Assembly (NCBI RefSeq): GCF_036127095.1
Contig: NZ_CP108006.1
Location: 4,216,001 to 4,280,000, forward strand
DNA: 64,000 bases
Direction: 5' to 3'
Source of the DNA: Streptomyces sp. NBC_00335
GTDB taxonomy: Bacteria > Actinomycetota > Actinomycetes > Streptomycetales > Streptomycetaceae
The notes beneath the pieces are model-generated. The model had not been told where the DNA came from, searched no databases, and saw only the letters and a list, made by a program, of their open reading frames with translations. Position 1 is the first letter of the stretch. Every line of letters begins with the position of its first letter. The translations under genes were made by a program, and so were the position numbers. Of this stretch, positions 53,952 through 63,414 are shown piece after piece.

Positions 53952-55676
53952 TCAGCCCGCGAACTTCACGTCCGTGATGGCCTGCTTGTACCCGGCTCCG
54001 GTGTAGGTGTCGCCCGGTGCCTTGGGCATCGCGGTGATCCAGAGCAGGACGTACCGGGTCTTGACCGGCTTCTCGCTGGTCAGGTTGAAGCTGCTGTCCG
54101 AGGTCTTGGCCGTGGCGATCTTCGGCATGCCGGAGATCTTGCCGGACGGGTCCAGGGAATCGACCGCGTAGAGCGTGGTGGTGGTGTGGTCGCCCGCGAA
54201 CCGGAGCGCTATCGAGGCGCTGCTGACCTCGTGTTCGGCGCCGAGGTCGTAGACGATGCCGACGCCGGCCTTGTAGTCCGTGATGTCGGGGCCGTCGACG
54301 TAGTACTTGGTCCGCCAGTAGGTGGAGGAGTCCCCGTCGAAGGTGTTCTTGACGCCTCCGGGGTCCTGCTCCTTCCCGTCCGGGGAGTACTCGCGGGCCC
54401 GGGAGATGGCGAGGGGAACGGGCGCCACCTTCTCCGGGGTGTCGTTTGCCTTCTCGTGCGTGGTCTGGCTGCCGCTGGTGCTGCCCTGGTTGTTGCGGTT
54501 CAGCAGGGTGTCGGCGAGCTGCCAGCTGCCCAGGCCGAGGGCGGCGATCAGCAGGGCGGCGACGCCCCACTTGAGGACGCGGCCGGTACGGCTCTGCAGG
54601 GGCGGCGGCGGAGGTACGACGGTGAGGACCTGCGCGGTGGGCATGCCGGGGCCCTGGGGCCTGCCGTAGCTGCCCTGCTGGTAGGTGGTGTGCTGGTACT
54701 CCGGAGGCGCTGTGAAGGTGGGCTCCGGCGGCCGGATGCGGGGCATCGCGGCCACGGCCTTGGAGAGCTCTTCCGGGGTGGTGCAGGCGGGGTCCTGCCG
54801 CGAGGCGGTGGCCCCGTCGTTGGCGAGGGCACGCATGGCCAGCTCGCCCAGACCGCGGTGCACGCCCGCGCGGACCTGGTCGGGGGCGATCAGGCCGACG
54901 CCCTTGGGCAGGCCGGTGAGGCCGTAGGCGTCGTTCTCGTACGGCCAGCGCTGGGTCAGCGCGGCGTACAGGAGGGCGCCGATGGCCTCGGTGTCCGAGC
55001 GCTGCGGGGTCTCGCTGGTGATGCCGCGCAGGGCGGCGTTCACGGCGAGGCCGCGGATGCGGTACTGGCCCGAGGAGGTGCGCAGTATCGCGCTGGGGGT
55101 CAGCCGCAGGTGGGCCAGGCCCTCGCGGTGCGCGGCGGCCATGGCCTGGGAGACCTGGCTGACGAGCTGGTAGGCCTCGTGCGGCTCCATGGGGCCCGCG
55201 GCGAGGACCGCGGTGAGCTCCGTGGCGTCGGGGAGCCACTCGTGGACGACGTAGACGAGGTCGTTCTCCTCCACGGCGTCGAGGACCTGGACGAACCGGG
55301 GGTCGCCGAGCAGGGCCGAGGAGCGGGCGGCGGCCAGGACGGCACGGGCCCTCGCGTGGTCGGCGGGCAGCAGGTGGACGCCCACGGCCCGGCGCAGTTT
55401 CTCGTCCATCGCACGCCAGCTGCTGAATCCGTCCAGACGGGTGACGCACTCTTCGAGCCGGTAGCGTCTGGCCAGTTTGTGGCCGCTGTGCAGCTCGGGA
55501 GCGGCAGCGGGTGCCGGGTTCCTGCGATCGCCGTCCTTCTCGGGCATGGTTCCGTCCGCGGCTTGTCCGTTCTGGGTGTCCACCCCGTCGGCCGAGGCCT
55601 GGGCCGTCTCCGCGGCCAGCGGCTCGTCGCCGCTGTTGTCGGCCACGTCGACGGCAGCCGTGCTACGTTCCGCCAC
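53952..55676 (-). CDS. Membrane pseudokinase linked to MurJ
   Basis: The 574-residue protein has a disordered head, a kinase-like domain, one membrane helix (GVAALLIAALGLGSWQLADT) and an extracellular domain of discoidin/F5-8 type (NTFDGDSSTYWRTKYYV). The catalytic loop is LAHLRLTPSAIL and the DFG position is RGL, so normal phosphotransfer is unlikely. In Mycobacterium the equivalent pseudokinase is fused to MviN/MurJ and binds FhaA; here it is a separate protein after murJ. Start GTG at 55676 has GGGGAGG upstream. Confidence 0.85.
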   Translation of the reverse strand: MAERSTAAVDVADNSGDEPLAAETAQASADGVDTQNGQAADGTMPEKDGDRRNPAPAAAPELHSGHKLARRYRLEECVTRLDGFSSWRAMDEKLRRAVGVHLLPADHARARAVLAAARSSALLGDPRFVQVLDAVEENDLVYVVHEWLPDATELTAVLAAGPMEPHEAYQLVSQVSQAMAAAHREGLAHLRLTPSAILRTSSGQYRIRGLAVNAALRGITSETPQRSDTEAIGALLYAALTQRWPYENDAYGLTGLPKGVGLIAPDQVRAGVHRGLGELAMRALANDGATASRQDPACTTPEELSKAVAAMPRIRPPEPTFTAPPEYQHTTYQQGSYGRPQGPGMPTAQVLTVVPPPPPLQSRTGRVLKWGVAALLIAALGLGSWQLADTLLNRNNQGSTSGSQTTHEKANDTPEKVAPVPLAISRAREYSPDGKEQDPGGVKNTFDGDSSTYWRTKYYVDGPDITDYKAGVGIVYDLGAEHEVSSASIALRFAGDHTTTTLYAVDSLDPSGKISGMPKIATAKTSDSSFNLTSEKPVKTRYVLLWITAMPKAPGDTYTGAGYKQAITDVKFAG

Positions 55677-55793
55677 CGTCGTCCCCGCCTCCCCATCCGT
55701 TGCGCGCTGTCGGCCAGTCTGCGAAGCCAAGCCAATTGTGCCCACAGTCCACCGGTCTGCACGACACACCAGGGAGCAGGATGGTTGTACGCA

Positions 55794-57971
55794 TCAGCGT
55801 CCCAGGCGTCCGCGGACCATCCCGACCATGGCGTTGAGTTCTTCGATGCGCATCCGCTTGGCGGCGACGAGGAACACCGCCGCCAGGGAGATGCCGCCGG
55901 CCACCAGTGCGGTGAGGGAACCGAGGGCTCCGCTGCCGATGAAGTGAAGGACGGCGTAGGCGACGGCGCCGGCCACGGCCGCGGCGGGGACGCAGGCGCC
56001 GATGAGCCGGGTGTAGGTGCGCATGACGTGCGCCCCGTCGAGGTCGCCGCCGAGTCGGGTGCGCAGTCGGCGCCAGGCGACACCGACGCCCACGGCGTAG
56101 CCGAGGCCGTAGGCGGCGGCCATGCCGACGACGGCCCAGCGGGAGGGGAGCACGAAGAAGGCGACGGCTGACATGCTCGCGTTGACGGCGGCCACGATGA
56201 CCGTGTTGTAGAAGGGCGTCCGGGTGTCCTCGTAGGCGTAGAAGCCGCGCAGGACCACGTACTGGACGGAGTACGGGATCAGTCCGAGGCCGAAGGCCAT
56301 CAGGATGAAACCGATGTTCTGGGCGCTCTCCGTGCCGGAACCGGCGTAGAGCAGGCCGGCCATCGGGACGCCCAGGGCGAGGAACGCGAAGGCGCAGGGC
56401 ACGATCGCGACGGCCGAGGTGCGCAGTCCGTAGGAGATGTCGTCACGGACGGCGGCGGCGTCGCCGTCGTGGGCGGACCGGGAGATGCGCGGCAGGACGG
56501 CGGTCATGACGGAGACGGTGATGATGGCCTGCGGCATCTGCCAGAGCAGCAGGGCGTAGTTGTAGCCGGTGATGCCGGTACCGCCGTGGCCCTGCTTGTC
56601 GGCCACCTCGCCCGCCCAGGTGGCGAGCTGGGTGACGACGATGAGGCCGAGCTGGTTGGCGAGGACGAAGAAGAACGTCCACTTGGCCAGGCCGGCGGCC
56701 TTGCCGAGGCCGTGGCCCTTCCAGTCGAACCGCAGGCGCGGCTTGAAGCCGGCGTCGCGCAGGTAGGGAAGCATCGCCAGGGACTGGACGATGAGGCCGA
56801 GCAGGGTGCCCAGGCCCAGCAGGCGGACGCCTTCGGGGGTGATGCCGGCCTCGGTGACGCCCGTGGTGGTGAAGCCGCCGAAGGCCCAGATGAAGGCGCC
56901 GAAGGTGGCGATGACGACGATGTTGTTGAGGACCGGGGTCCACATCATCGCGCCGAACCGGCCGCGGGCGTTGAGGATCTGACCGAGGACCACGTGCACA
57001 CCCATGAAGAACATGGTGGGCAGGCAGTAGTGGGCGAAGGCGACGGCGACGTCCAGCCGTGCCGGGTCGTCGGCGATCTTCTGCGACATCATGCCGATGA
57101 ACAGCGGTGCCGCGAGCACGCAGACCACCGTGACGGCGCCCAGCAGGACCATGACGAGGGTCAGCAGCCGGTTGGCGTATGCCTCTCCCCCGTCCTCGTC
57201 GTTCTTCATCGCGCGCACCAACTGCGGGATGAAGACGGCGTTGAGGGCACCTCCGCCGACCAGGACGTAGATCATCGTCGGCAGGGTGTTGGCGACCTGG
57301 TAGCTGTCGTTGAGGGTGGCGACGCCGATCGCTCCGGCGATCACCAGGGTCCGCATGAAGCCGGTGATGCGGGAGACGATGGTGCCGGCGGCCATCAGGG
57401 CGCTGGACTTGAGCAGGCTGGAGGCGCGTCCGGCGGGCTTGCTCGGTGCCGGGGCGGCCACGGGCGCGTCCTCGGCCGGGGTGCGGGGCGCCGCGTCCTG
57501 GTCCCGGTAGAGGTGCGCGAAGGCATCGGGACGGGGGTCCTGGTCGGCGGCCTTGGTCACGAGGGAGTCCACACCGACGAACTGCGTGGTCGTGGCGTGG
57601 TCTCCGTAGGGCAGGTGCCGGGAGGGGCCGTCCGGCTCGGGCGGCGGGGTCTGGGCCCACACCCGGGGGTCCGGGGCGTACGAGGGGGCCGGTGGAGCCG
57701 CGTAGAGCGGCCCGGGCTCCTGGAAGGTGCCGGGCGGGGGCGGCGGGTGCGAGGCCCGGTCGTACAGGACCTCCGCCACCGGGTCCTGGGCGGAGAGGTC
57801 CTGCGCCCGGTACGGGTCGTAGGCGTAGGCGTCCTGGACATAGGGGTCGTGGTCCGGCGCTGGTGCGGGCGCGGGAACCTGTCCCGGCACCGGGGCGCCG
57901 GGGGCAGTGCTCTGGGAGGGCGCGGGCCCGCCAGTGCCCTGCGCACGGTCACCTTCGTACGGCGCGTTCAT
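55794..57971 (-). CDS. murJ: Lipid II flippase MurJ (MviN)
   Basis: The 725-residue protein has a long Pro-rich cytoplasmic head (about 1-185) and a 14-helix MurJ core beginning SSALMAAGTIVSRITGFMRT, with NTLPTMIYVLVGGGALNAVF and FFLPSRWAV-like segments. It flips lipid II to the outer face for peptidoglycan synthesis. It precedes the pseudokinase gene on the same strand. Confidence 0.95.
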   Translation of the reverse strand: MNAPYEGDRAQGTGGPAPSQSTAPGAPVPGQVPAPAPAPDHDPYVQDAYAYDPYRAQDLSAQDPVAEVLYDRASHPPPPPGTFQEPGPLYAAPPAPSYAPDPRVWAQTPPPEPDGPSRHLPYGDHATTTQFVGVDSLVTKAADQDPRPDAFAHLYRDQDAAPRTPAEDAPVAAPAPSKPAGRASSLLKSSALMAAGTIVSRITGFMRTLVIAGAIGVATLNDSYQVANTLPTMIYVLVGGGALNAVFIPQLVRAMKNDEDGGEAYANRLLTLVMVLLGAVTVVCVLAAPLFIGMMSQKIADDPARLDVAVAFAHYCLPTMFFMGVHVVLGQILNARGRFGAMMWTPVLNNIVVIATFGAFIWAFGGFTTTGVTEAGITPEGVRLLGLGTLLGLIVQSLAMLPYLRDAGFKPRLRFDWKGHGLGKAAGLAKWTFFFVLANQLGLIVVTQLATWAGEVADKQGHGGTGITGYNYALLLWQMPQAIITVSVMTAVLPRISRSAHDGDAAAVRDDISYGLRTSAVAIVPCAFAFLALGVPMAGLLYAGSGTESAQNIGFILMAFGLGLIPYSVQYVVLRGFYAYEDTRTPFYNTVIVAAVNASMSAVAFFVLPSRWAVVGMAAAYGLGYAVGVGVAWRRLRTRLGGDLDGAHVMRTYTRLIGACVPAAAVAGAVAYAVLHFIGSGALGSLTALVAGGISLAAVFLVAAKRMRIEELNAMVGMVRGRLGR

Positions 57972-58017
57972 CGAAACCCCACCTCATCGTCCCCAGGCCG
58001 AACGGCCACGGCGTCGC

Positions 58018-60288
58018 TCAACGGTCCACTGTCTCACCCGTGCCGGACGGGTCCGCGCTTTGCGGTCCGGTGTCCGGGGACTCGTCACTCTGCTGCGTGT
58101 TCTCCTCGGCGGCGGCGCGTGCCGCGACGCGCTTGCGGCTGGCGTACATCTTGATGCCGGCCAGCACGAGGAGGAGCACACCGCCCGCGATGACGAGCAT
58201 GACGGTCGGTGTCACCTCGGTGGCTTCGACGGTGAACTTGCGGGCCTTCCCGTAGGGCACTCCGTCAGTGGTGAAGAGCTGGGCGGTCACCTCGACCGGG
58301 CCGCTCGCGGTGGCGTTGGCGGGGAACTTCACGGTCTGGCTGTGGCCGCCCTGGACCGCTACTTCCTGCTGGGACTCCCCGCTGTCGCCGAACATCAGCC
58401 GGGTCGGGTTGGCGGACCGCACCCGGAGGACCAGGTTGTGGGTGTCCTGGACGAGGCTGTTCTGGACACTGACGGGGATGGTCGCGCTGTGTCCGGAGAG
58501 CGTCGCGTCGGACTTGGGAATGATCTTGACCTTCTCGGTCAGCTTGATCAGGTACCGCTGCACCTGGTCGCGATAGTCCCACGCGGCATCGCGGCGGCCG
58601 CGCCAGGAGGCGGACATCTCGCGGTTGGTGGTGTTGCCGAAGGGGATCTCGACGCGGTCGGGGGCGGTCAGGATCACCTTGAAGTGGTCGAGGGTGGTCT
58701 CGGTGGTGCGGATCTTCTCGAAGGCGGAGACCGGCAGTTCCTGCTTGCTCAGTGCCTCGGGGTACTGGCCGGCCCCCGGGACCTTGGTCGCGGCGCGGGG
58801 GTCGGGAGTCGCGGCGGCGGCCGCCTCCAGGGCCACGGCCTGGCTCCAGCGGCCCGCCTGCAGACCCCGTATGGCTGTGGCCATCGTCTGTACCTGGCTG
58901 GAGCTGGGCATGCGCTGCGGGGCGACGACGAAGCTGCGCTGGGTGTCGGTGTCCTGCAGGTTCAGGGCGAGGGTCTGGGCGAGGAACCGCTGTACCGCGA
59001 GGGTGGAGGTCCCGGTGCGGAGCATGTCGCCCTCGAAGGCGGTGGAGAGACCGGCGTCGGCGACGACCGCCGTGGTGCCCGCGCCGATGGGCCGGGCGGC
59101 CGACGGGGTGTAGCCGAGTGCACCGGTCTCCTGGAGGCTGTCGCTGCGGGTGAGGATGTTGTGGGCACCGGCCGACGTCGCGACGTTGACGATCGACGGG
59201 TCGATCGCCCCTTCCACGGGCCAGGAGAAGTCGGTGCTCGCGGGGACGTGCAGGACCGTCTCGACGGCTTGCTTCGCCTTGTCGGTGGCCGGCCGCAGCT
59301 GTCCCAGGGTGCCGGACACGTCCTTGCCGCGGTGGGCGAGCGAGGCGATGTCCGGATCGGCGAAGGGCAGTGCGACGACCTTCTTGCCCTGGACGGCGCT
59401 TTCCAGCGAGCTCAGCCACTGCTCGGCGACGGCCTTGTTCTTGCCCTGGACGGTCCGGCCGTCGGGGGTGCGGACCCGGTAGCCCTTGGTCATGGCGTCG
59501 ACGGTGTAGAGCAGGTCCGGGTCGATGACCCAGGTGATGGGAAGGTCCTTGCCGAGGGTGACCATCTGTCCCAGACGCCCGTCGGACTTCAGCTCGGCGG
59601 CGAGGCTGTCGTCGAGGAAGACGGGGGTCTGCAGCTCGTCCGAGCCGGTCTCCGAGGTCAAGTGCGTGGTGGAGATCAAGGGCCAGACGTACGCGAGCTG
59701 GGACCGCTTGGCAGCGGCCTCCGGCTGCCAGGGCAGGAAGGTCCGCTTGATGCCGAGGACCCGCTCGTACTGGCGGCTCTCGGTCTCCCCGGACAGGGAG
59801 ACGCCGAGCTGGTAGACGCCGTCCTCGTCCAGCTTCAGCTTGTTCACCGGAACCTTGAGGGTGAACGGCTGGCTGATCTTCGAGGGCAGCGAATCGATCT
59901 TCACGGCGAACTCGGCGCCGATCTCCGCCGGGTCGATGCCCGCCCGGAATCCGCCGCGATCCGCGACCTCGTCGATGGAGCCGCGGTCCGCCAGCGCCGG
60001 CCCGACCCGCAGACCCACGTGCGCGTCGGTGATCTTCTCGGAGCCGTTGTTGACCACGGTGCCCGAGATGGTGAGGGTGTCGCCCTTGATCGGGGCGCTC
60101 GGTGCCAGGGTGTCGAGCTGGATGTCGACGGCTGCGGCGGCCGTGTCGGCTGCCTGGGCTTCCGGGGCGTGCGAGTAGACCAGGCCGGCGAGTACCGGCG
60201 TCCCGGCGAGCAGGACGACAGCGCGCCGCAGCCAGCGTCGCCGGGCAGGAGCGAGGGGTGCCCCCTGGATGTCTGCCGCCTCGGCCAA
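58018..60288 (-). CDS. DUF6049-like secreted membrane-anchored protein
   Basis: The 756-residue protein has a signal peptide (WLRRAVVLLAGTPVLAGLVY), a large extracellular part with beta-sandwich regions and VDPDLL-like ITWVIDPDLLYTVD, and a C-terminal membrane helix followed by a charged tail. It matches the DUF6049 family placed between the CCA-adding enzyme and murJ in actinobacteria; the role is probably in the cell envelope. The TTG start is accepted because it gives a normal signal peptide. It is divergent from the CCA gene. Confidence 0.82.
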   Translation of the reverse strand: MAEAADIQGAPLAPARRRWLRRAVVLLAGTPVLAGLVYSHAPEAQAADTAAAAVDIQLDTLAPSAPIKGDTLTISGTVVNNGSEKITDAHVGLRVGPALADRGSIDEVADRGGFRAGIDPAEIGAEFAVKIDSLPSKISQPFTLKVPVNKLKLDEDGVYQLGVSLSGETESRQYERVLGIKRTFLPWQPEAAAKRSQLAYVWPLISTTHLTSETGSDELQTPVFLDDSLAAELKSDGRLGQMVTLGKDLPITWVIDPDLLYTVDAMTKGYRVRTPDGRTVQGKNKAVAEQWLSSLESAVQGKKVVALPFADPDIASLAHRGKDVSGTLGQLRPATDKAKQAVETVLHVPASTDFSWPVEGAIDPSIVNVATSAGAHNILTRSDSLQETGALGYTPSAARPIGAGTTAVVADAGLSTAFEGDMLRTGTSTLAVQRFLAQTLALNLQDTDTQRSFVVAPQRMPSSSQVQTMATAIRGLQAGRWSQAVALEAAAAATPDPRAATKVPGAGQYPEALSKQELPVSAFEKIRTTETTLDHFKVILTAPDRVEIPFGNTTNREMSASWRGRRDAAWDYRDQVQRYLIKLTEKVKIIPKSDATLSGHSATIPVSVQNSLVQDTHNLVLRVRSANPTRLMFGDSGESQQEVAVQGGHSQTVKFPANATASGPVEVTAQLFTTDGVPYGKARKFTVEATEVTPTVMLVIAGGVLLLVLAGIKMYASRKRVAARAAAEENTQQSDESPDTGPQSADPSGTGETVDR

Positions 60289-60475
60289 CGCGCTCGCCCG
60301 TCCCTCGAAGTGTCAGTGGTCGTCGTTTGTGCGTCCACGCATGGTAACGAGGCCCGCTGTGCGCGAGTGCCGCGCCTTGCTCCACATGATCGGGTCCGCC
60401 CCGGAGGGGCCGTGGGCCGGGGTGGCCCCAAAACACGGGAGCTCCCGGCGGGCCGGGCACGTACCCTTTTCTGTT

Positions 60476-61942
60476 GTGCCGAACGCCAACGAAGACAACC
60501 TCAGTGTCCTGAATCACGGGCAGGCCCGCGCGGTGAGCGAACTGCTGCGCATCGCCCCTGTCGCCGACGAGCTCGGCCGCCGTTTCCAGGAGGCGGGCTT
60601 CCGCCTCGCCCTGGTCGGCGGGTCCGTCCGCGACGCGCTGCTCGGGCGCCTCGGCAACGATCTCGACTTCACCACCGACGCCCGTCCCGAGGACGTTCTC
60701 AAGATCGTCAGGCCATGGGCCGACTCGGTCTGGGACGTCGGTATCGCCTTCGGCACCGTCGGTGCGCAGAAGGAGGCCCGCGTCGGAGACGTTGATCGAA
60801 GCTTCCAGATCGAGGTGACCACGTACCGCTCGGAGTCCTACGACCGGACCTCGCGCAAGCCCGAGGTCTCCTACGGCGACTCCATCGAGGAGGATCTCGT
60901 CCGTCGCGACTTCACGGTGAACGCGATGGCCGTCGCGCTCCCCGAGAAGGTGTTCGTGGACCCGCACGGCGGCCTGGAGGACCTCCGGGCGGGTGTCCTG
61001 CGCACCCCGGGCACGGCCGAGGACTCCTTCTCCGACGATCCGCTGCGGATGCTGCGGGCGGCGCGGTTCGCGGCCCAGCTCGACTTCGAGGTCGCCCCGG
61101 ACGTGGTGGCGGCGATGACGGAGATGTCCGGCCGCATCGAGATCGTCTCGGCCGAGCGGATCCAGGGCGAGCTGAACAAGCTGCTGCTGTCCGCGCACCC
61201 GCGCAAGGGCCTGGGCCTCCTCGTGGACACGGGGCTGGCCGAGCACGTGCTGCCGGAGCTGCCGGCGCTGCGGCTGGAGAGCGACGAGCACCACCGGCAC
61301 AAGGACGTCTACGACCACTCGCTGATCGTGCTGGAGCAGGCGATCGCGCTGGAAGAGGACGGCCCGGACCTGGTGCTGCGGCTCGCGGCGCTGCTGCACG
61401 ACATCGGCAAGCCCCGGACCCGCCGGTTCGAGAGCGACGGACGGGTCTCCTTCCACCACCACGAGATGGTGGGCGCGAAGATGACCAAGAAGCGCATGAC
61501 CGCGCTCAAGTACTCCAACGACATGGTCAAGGACGTGTCCCGGCTGGTGGAGCTGCACCTGCGCTTCCACGGCTACGGGGACGGGGAGTGGACCGACTCG
61601 GCCGTGCGGCGTTACGTCCGCGACGCCGGTCCGCTGCTGGACCGCCTGCACAAGCTGACCCGCTCCGACTGCACCACGCGCAACAAGCGCAAGGCGAACG
61701 CACTCTCCCGCACCTACGACGGGCTGGAGGAGCGCATCGCCCAGCTGCAGGAGAGGGAGGAGCTGGACGCGATCCGGCCCGACCTCGACGGCAACGAGAT
61801 CATGCGTGTCCTCGACGTGGGGCCCGGACCGGCGATCGGCAAGGCCTACGCGTTCCTGCTGGAGCTGCGGCTGGAGAACGGTCCGATGGAGCACGAGGCG
61901 GCGGTCGCCGCTCTCAAGGAGTGGTGGGCGGCGCAGGGCTGA
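60476..61942 (+). CDS. cca: CCA tRNA nucleotidyltransferase
   Basis: The 488-residue enzyme has the class II nucleotidyltransferase head (FRLALVGGSVRDALLGRLGN with DLDFTT), the RRDFTVNAMAV motif, DPLRMLRAARFAAQL and an HD domain (LAALLHDIGKP). It adds CCA to tRNA 3' ends, needed since the two tRNA genes here lack CCA. The GTG at 60476 was chosen for agreement with the family start. Confidence 0.96.
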   Translation: MPNANEDNLSVLNHGQARAVSELLRIAPVADELGRRFQEAGFRLALVGGSVRDALLGRLGNDLDFTTDARPEDVLKIVRPWADSVWDVGIAFGTVGAQKEARVGDVDRSFQIEVTTYRSESYDRTSRKPEVSYGDSIEEDLVRRDFTVNAMAVALPEKVFVDPHGGLEDLRAGVLRTPGTAEDSFSDDPLRMLRAARFAAQLDFEVAPDVVAAMTEMSGRIEIVSAERIQGELNKLLLSAHPRKGLGLLVDTGLAEHVLPELPALRLESDEHHRHKDVYDHSLIVLEQAIALEEDGPDLVLRLAALLHDIGKPRTRRFESDGRVSFHHHEMVGAKMTKKRMTALKYSNDMVKDVSRLVELHLRFHGYGDGEWTDSAVRRYVRDAGPLLDRLHKLTRSDCTTRNKRKANALSRTYDGLEERIAQLQEREELDAIRPDLDGNEIMRVLDVGPGPAIGKAYAFLLELRLENGPMEHEAAVAALKEWWAAQG

Positions 61943-61983
61943 GGCGTTCAGGCCCTGAGGCGCCGAGGGCCCGGGCGGGCCGA

Positions 61984-61999
61984 TGTTTCACGTGAAACA
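61984..61999. promoter_or_regulatory. parS site
   Basis: A perfect TGTTTCACGTGAAACA between cca and the convergent MFS gene. Confidence 0.95.
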
Positions 62000-62027
62000 T
62001 CGGGGCGGAGAGCCGGTCGTGCTGCGG

Positions 62028-63323
62028 TCAGGGCGATGTTTCACGTGAAACATCGCCCTGACGCACGAGGAGTGCCGCGGTAGCGGCGTAGAGCATCGCC
62101 ACGCCGAGGTTCAAGGGGACGGAGTGCCCGTCGAGGGGGAGCACGAGAGCGGCCACCCCGGCGGCGCCGACGAAGGCGGCGTTGAAGAGCACGTCGTAGA
62201 CGGAGAAGACGCGGCCGCGAAAGGCGTCCTTCACCTGGGACTGCACGACCGTGTCGGTGGAGATCTTGGCTCCCTGGGTGGCCAGGCCCAGTACGAAGGC
62301 CGCTGCCAGCATCGGTCCGGGCGCGAAGAACAGGCCGAGCGCCGGCACCAGCACCGCGGCGCTCGCGGCGCAGAGGGTGATGGTGCCGAGGGGCCCGAGC
62401 CTGCCCACCAGCCAGGGGGTGATGACGGCGGCCGCGAAGAACCCGGCCCCTGAAACACCGACCGTGACCCCCAGCAGAGCCAGCCCGTCGGCCTCGTTGT
62501 CCGACCAGGCGTAGCGGCAGAGCATGAGCAGCGTGACGAACAGGGCGCCGTAGCAGAACCGCATGACGGTCATGGCGGTGAGCGCCCGGGCCGCTTCGCG
62601 CCGGGAAGCCAGGTGCCGTAGGCCCTCGGCCAGGCCCCGCACGGTGAGGGCGGCCCCCTGGAGGACCGTCGGGTTGATCCGGCCGGGAGGGTGGTCGGGA
62701 CCGAGGAGGTCCAGGGCCAGGCGCAGGGAGACCAGGGCCGCGCACAGGTAGAGGCCGGCTCCGAGGAGGACCACCAGGGCGTCGGAGTCGTCGGCCAGTA
62801 TGCGGACGAGGAAGGCCATGCCCCCGCCGGCGACGGCGGCGAGGGTTCCCGCGGTGGGTGAGAGGGCGTTCGCGGTGACCAGTTGGCCGGGCGCGACGAC
62901 CCGGGGCAGGGAAGCCGCGAGACCGGCCAGCACGAAGCGGTTGACCGCGGTCACGGACAGGGCCGAGGCGTAGAAGAGCCAGTCGGGGACGTGCGCGACG
63001 ATCAGCATGCCGGTGACACAGGCGAGGAAGGCCCGCAGCAGGTTGCCGTAGAGGAACACCTGGCGGCGGCGCCAGCGGTCCAGCAGGACTCCGGCGAAGG
63101 GGCCGATCACCGAATAGGGCAGCAGGAGTACGGCCATGGCCGAGGCGATGGCCGCGGGCGAGGCCTGTTTCTCCGGGGAGAAGACGACATAGGCGGCCAG
63201 TGCGACCTGGTAGACGCCGTCGGCGGCCTGGGAGAGCAGCCGTACGGCGAGCAGGTTGCGGAAGTCCCGCAGACGCAGGAGTACGCGCAGATCACGTACG
63301 ACAGCCATGAGGGAAAGGGTCAC
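62028..63323 (-). CDS. MFS transporter
   Basis: The 431-residue protein has about 12 membrane segments. It shows VRLLSQAADGVYQVALAAYV in TM1, a motif-A-like LLDRWRRRQVFLYGNLLRA, and the C-terminal end [14 protein letters not shown]. The last residues are encoded by a parS site, so the tail is set by DNA sequence need. It resembles MFS permeases near ino1; substrate unknown. An ATG five codons in (63308) is a possible alternative start. Confidence 0.82.
   Translation of the reverse strand: MTLSLMAVVRDLRVLLRLRDFRNLLAVRLLSQAADGVYQVALAAYVVFSPEKQASPAAIASAMAVLLLPYSVIGPFAGVLLDRWRRRQVFLYGNLLRAFLACVTGMLIVAHVPDWLFYASALSVTAVNRFVLAGLAASLPRVVAPGQLVTANALSPTAGTLAAVAGGGMAFLVRILADDSDALVVLLGAGLYLCAALVSLRLALDLLGPDHPPGRINPTVLQGAALTVRGLAEGLRHLASRREAARALTAMTVMRFCYGALFVTLLMLCRYAWSDNEADGLALLGVTVGVSGAGFFAAAVITPWLVGRLGPLGTITLCAASAAVLVPALGLFFAPGPMLAAAFVLGLATQGAKISTDTVVQSQVKDAFRGRVFSVYDVLFNAAFVGAAGVAALVLPLDGHSVPLNLGVAMLYAATAALLVRQGDVSRETSP
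62037..62052. promoter_or_regulatory. parS site at the 3' end of the MFS gene
   Basis: A perfect TGTTTCACGTGAAACA overlapping the last codons of the MFS gene; 53 bp from the neighbouring parS. Confidence 0.95.
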
Positions 63324-63329
63324 ACACGC

Positions 63330-63364
63330 GGAGGGTCCCCGGGCATATTGCCCGGGGACCCTCC
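63330..63364 (-). terminator. Strong stem-loop terminator
   Basis: A 15-bp perfect stem (63330-63344 with 63350-63364) closes a five-base loop downstream of the ino1-like gene. Confidence 0.85.
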
Positions 63365-63414
63365 GTGGAAGAACTGCCGAAGTCCAGGTGTCCGTCAGGA
63401 CACCGGGGTTTCGA

